From JAVVTR01 sp036653535 (GTDB lineage Bacteria > Bacteroidota > Bacteroidia > Bacteroidales > P3), in the NCBI GenBank assembly GCA_036653535.1, contig JAVVTR010000032.1:1-10038 (forward strand): 10,038 bases of DNA. The letters run 5' to 3'. Made by a program: the position numbers and the translations under genes. The notes below the pieces were generated by a model. It was not told the origin of the DNA. It ran no database searches and was given only the letters and a program-made list of their open reading frames with translations. The number at the start of each line of letters is the position of its first letter. The first letter of the stretch is position 1. This document shows positions 7,902 through 10,038 of the stretch, piece by piece.

Positions 7902-8550
7902 TTATTTCGGAAGTATTGCTGGTGGTTGTTTTCTTATTTTGTTCTTTTAACTGTTCTTGGCAATAAGCTCCTATTTCTACATTCACATTTTTATCTCCCA
8001 ATTCTCTTGCCTTGAAAAAATCGGCACAAGCCTTATCGGTATAGTTTAGTTGCAAATAGGCTCTTCCTCTTAAGCTGTAGGCCATAGCATATTTGCCATC
8101 TAATTCAATAGATCTATTTAATAATTCTACCGTTTTATCGGGCAAATCCATTCCAAAAAAAGTGGCTTTAAGAAAATATGCATCCGCTTTATCGGAAAAG
8201 TTTTTTAGTAAATCATCCGCTAAGGTTTCGGCTTTTTTTCTATATGTTTCTCTGTCGGGATTAGAAACTGGCACATCGACTGCCATTCTTTGATACATAG
8301 TTACCTCTATATAAGAAATATCGAAAGGATTGCTACTAAATTTACTTTTTTTAAATTTATTAAACTCTGCAATGGCTTCGTGGTATTTCTTCTCCTGGAG
8401 CAACTTTTCTACATTCGCCGGAGGGGGGGTGCCTCTTTCGGAAACTGTTTCTACAGGAGCGGTGTCTCTACTGGTTTGCGCCCACAAATTGGGTGTCATA
8501 ACCCAACTAAGCAATACTGCAAGGCCGAATATTAAACTATTTTTTTTCAT
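7894..8550 (-). CDS. Secreted tetratricopeptide-repeat protein
   Basis: A 218-residue protein with a signal peptide (residues 1 to about 24, ending PNLWA). A short Thr/Pro-rich stretch is followed by helical repeats: NVEKLLQEKKYHEAIAEFNK (about 46-65), a middle region with KADAYFLKATFFGM (about 121-134), and a good TPR unit AMAYSLRGRAYLQLNYTDKA (155-174) continuing CADFFKARELG. The C-terminal tail is Lys/Thr/Ser-rich. TPR proteins scaffold protein-protein contacts, here probably in the periplasm; the partner is unknown. It starts 20 bases after the stop of the small lipoprotein gene and is probably co-transcribed with it. Its stop (7894-7896) is one base from the stop of the convergent haem lipoprotein gene. 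A run of seven C (coding strand, 8423-8429) encodes part of GTPPP. Confidence 0.85.
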   Translation of the reverse strand: MKKNSLIFGLAVLLSWVMTPNLWAQTSRDTAPVETVSERGTPPPANVEKLLQEKKYHEAIAEFNKFKKSKFSSNPFDISYIEVTMYQRMAVDVPVSNPDRETYRKKAETLADDLLKNFSDKADAYFLKATFFGMDLPDKTVELLNRSIELDGKYAMAYSLRGRAYLQLNYTDKACADFFKARELGDKNVNVEIGAYCQEQLKEQNKKTTTSNTSEIKK

Positions 8551-8570
8551 CTTATTTGTTTTAGAGGATT

Positions 8571-9044
8571 TTATTTTTTTTCTTGTTTACGGGCCTTGTA
8601 GTGCACCGGCCCACTAGCCGAAGAAGCAAAGCCTCCGCCTTCCGTACCAGAAAAGGAACCTGGCATTTCAACGGTAGAACCCTTGGTATCTACTTTCCAC
8701 TGCTCGCCTTTCTTCGTTAAGGGTAATTCTCTTTCTTGGTCATTTACCTTATATTTGCAAATGGCCTTGTTTTTATCTTTCGTATCTATGGTTATTTTCC
8801 CCACTTTTAAATTGGGGGTTTCTTCTTTAGCATAGGGGTTCAGCTGGGTCATACTTTCCTTATAATAAATACCTTCTTGGCTGCTTTCGGTAGCTAAACT
8901 AATGGCCTTTTTAAAGTCTAAATCTACATAATAGGCCGTTAAAAATTGCTCGGCTACTTTTCCTGCTTTCTTTTGCTCTCGTTGGCACGCACTAAAAAGA
9001 AGCAGGGTACACAAACAAAAAAAACTTATCTTAAATTTACTCAT
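8571..9044 (-). CDS. Small lipoprotein, DUF4878/NTF2-like
   Basis: A 157-residue protein. A hydrophobic signal ends in LFSAC, placing the lipidated cysteine at residue 20. The mature part begins with charged QREQKKAGKVAEQFLTAYY, then DFKKAISLATESS, and continues as alternating short strands (KVGKITIDTKDKNKAICKYKV, QERELPLTKKGEQWKVD). This helix-then-sheet order and the final KKGEQWKV strand resemble the DUF4878 group of small NTF2-like lipoproteins, an assignment from memory. The C-terminal 30 residues are Gly/Ser-rich with a basic end (KARKQEKK). It is first of a two-gene leftward unit with the TPR protein and has a good -7 element upstream. Function unknown; probably an envelope accessory protein. 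Confidence 0.8.
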   Translation of the reverse strand: MSKFKISFFCLCTLLLFSACQREQKKAGKVAEQFLTAYYVDLDFKKAISLATESSQEGIYYKESMTQLNPYAKEETPNLKVGKITIDTKDKNKAICKYKVNDQERELPLTKKGEQWKVDTKGSTVEMPGSFSGTEGGGFASSASGPVHYKARKQEKK

Positions 9045-9072
9045 GGCTTTATTTTCTTATAATAAACACCAA

Positions 9073-9080
9073 CAAAAGTA
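9073..9080 (-). promoter_or_regulatory. Bacteroidota -7 element for the lipoprotein-TPR unit
   Basis: On the minus strand TACTTTTG matches TAnnTTTG exactly. It lies 28 bases upstream of the ATG ending at 9044, predicting a leader of about 20 bases. No clear -33 TTTG is seen at 19-21 bases. Confidence 0.5.
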
Positions 9081-9137
9081 ATGTTTTTTTAATTTAAAGA
9101 GAAAGAACTTACCATCTATAGCCTCTTATAATTTTCT

Positions 9138-9145
9138 TATCTTTG
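9138..9145 (+). promoter_or_regulatory. Bacteroidota -7 element just upstream of 9152 start
   Basis: TATCTTTG matches TAnnTTTG exactly and ends only six bases before the ATG at 9152. Transcription would begin close to the start codon, giving a leaderless or nearly leaderless message. No TTTG is visible at -33. Confidence 0.45.
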
Positions 9146-9151
9146 CAAACC

Positions 9152-9838
9152 ATGAGACTCTCTAATCTAAATATAAAATCGAGTGTTATATCTAAAAGTA
9201 TTTTACCTTTTGTAGGACTGCTTTTATTGGGTGTTTATCTATTTTTTTTTGGCCTTATTTCGTAAATTTAGAAAGCAAAAGTTTTTATTCGGGGGTTGCG
9301 GCTTTTTTGCTGCCTTTATGGCAACAAATTGGAGGTTGTGTGGAAGTTTTAAGCCGTTTTTGTATCCAATTTTACGCTTATCCTTGGGGTATTATTGGCG
9401 TTCTTTCGCTCTGGGCTGTAGTGTGGTATATACTCTGTGCCAAAAACTTAAGACTTTGGGCTGTGTTGGCTTGGCCTGTTTTTTTACTCCTTGCCAAAGG
9501 AAATTTACCCCAAGTTGTTTTTCTTATGGGGCTAACTCTATCTTTAATTTCCTTATGGGGCCAAAAAAAAATAAAAAAAATTTATCTCTCTTACGGTCTT
9601 TGGTTTTTAGGCAGTGTCCTTTTGTATTATTTCAGCGGAATTAGCTCTTTGTTTTTTAGCTTACCAGGAGCTTGTGTTTTGTTTTAATAGAGCCGTATTA
9701 GACCAATTTGATCGCATGTACAAGGATGTGATGTTGTATAATCAGGGAATAGTTAGTACTTCTACTTTAGAACGACACCATGCAGATACCTATTTCTTTT
9801 ATTATCTATCTGAAAAGTTTTATAATAGAAAGAATTAA
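9152..9838 (+). pseudogene. Frameshifted, shortened paralogue of the DUF6057-like membrane protein
   Basis: From ATG 9152 the frame reads MRLSNLNIKSSVISKSILPF then a membrane segment ending LFFFGLIS and a stop at 9263-9265. In the frame one base back, the sequence continues without a break from the nine-T run at 9242-9250: WPYFVNLESKSFYSGVAAFL, then QFYAYPWGIIGVLSLWAVVW and further membrane segments up to a stop at 9685-9687. A third stretch, back in the original frame and joinable near the six-T run at 9652-9657, gives ELVFCFNRAVLDQF and ends at the TAA 9836-9838. QFYAYP preceding a hydrophobic segment matches QFYYYP in the 4507 gene at the same place, so I read this as a paralogue. Repaired, it would be about 228 residues against 623, lacking most of the soluble domain. 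Sequencing error at homopolymers, slippage-based expression and true decay are all possible. Confidence 0.7.
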
Positions 9839-9873
9839 ATTAATTGTATTTTTTTGAAAATAACCCAAATAAT

Positions 9874-10038
9874 ATGCCCCAAACTTTTTTAAAAACATTT
9901 TTGGATCGTTGTTTTTTAAGATTTAACCTTGCACTATGGGTGATTTTCTTTTTTGGGGGTTGTAACCACGTATCCTTACCTAAAGAAGCCCTGCGGGTCA
10001 AAGAATATCCTTCTGTTTTTCAATCCTATACCACCGAT
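9874..10038 (+). CDS. Lipoprotein, 5' part only, continues past right edge
   Basis: ATG 9874 opens a frame of 55 codons to the window end. It begins MPQTFLKTFLDRCFLRF, then a hydrophobic segment LALWVIFFFGGC that places a probable lipidated cysteine at residue 30, followed by NHVSLPKEALRVKEYPSVFQ. The n-region before the hydrophobic core is longer than usual, but no later ATG precedes the lipobox. It lies 35 bases after the broken membrane-protein paralogue, the same gene order as 4507/6390, so it may be the partner lipoprotein of a second module. Whether it has a CxxCH motif or PD40 repeats cannot be seen; its first mature residues do not resemble those of the 6390 product. Confidence 0.7.
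   Translation, partial: MPQTFLKTFLDRCFLRFNLALWVIFFFGGCNHVSLPKEALRVKEYPSVFQSYTTD

Noticed and set aside
9231..9644. Open frame of 137 codons overlapping the broken membrane paralogue
   Set aside because: Its translation is rich in Cys/Phe/Arg without a recognisable pattern, while the adjacent frame gives consistent membrane segments and the QFYAYP motif, so this is a shadow frame.

Overview
The window looks like part of a Bacteroidota chromosome, most likely a Bacteroidales-type genome. It is AT-rich, and Shine-Dalgarno signals are weak or absent. Four intergenic sites match the Bacteroidota -7 promoter consensus TAnnTTTG. The gene content is dominated by exported proteins and lipoproteins of types common in that phylum. 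No species can be named from the sequence, and there are no RNA genes, insertion sequences or CRISPR arrays.

Layout. Bases 1-4344 hold a leftward block of three genes: two paralogous secreted formylglycine-generating-enzyme-like (FGE-sulfatase fold) proteins of 624 and 509 aa, then a membrane-anchored protein that runs off the left edge. The last one starts at a GTG and carries five or more 21-residue GDG-type repeats encoded by a 63-bp tandem repeat. A divergent intergenic region (4345-4506) holds promoters for both directions and a perfect 11-bp tandem repeat. To the right lies a rightward pair: a polytopic membrane protein resembling DUF6057 (4507-6378) and a lipoprotein with one CxxCH haem motif and PD40/TolB-like beta-propeller repeats (6390-7892). 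This pair meets, stop against stop with one base between, a leftward pair: a small DUF4878-like lipoprotein (8571-9044) and a secreted TPR protein (7894-8550).

From 9152 rightward, a second copy of the membrane protein begins. It is broken by two frameshifts of opposite sign, the first at a nine-T run, and is much shorter than the intact paralogue. A new lipoprotein gene starts at 9874 and leaves the window. The arrangement membrane protein then lipoprotein therefore seems to occur twice.

How the genes may work together (inference). All intact products appear to act in the envelope or outside the cell. The left operon looks like a secreted or surface set in which catalytically dead FGE-like folds act as binding or structural modules next to an anchored repeat protein. 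The 4507-7892 pair looks like an inner-membrane protein working with a periplasmic or surface monohaem lipoprotein. No pathway can be assigned with confidence.
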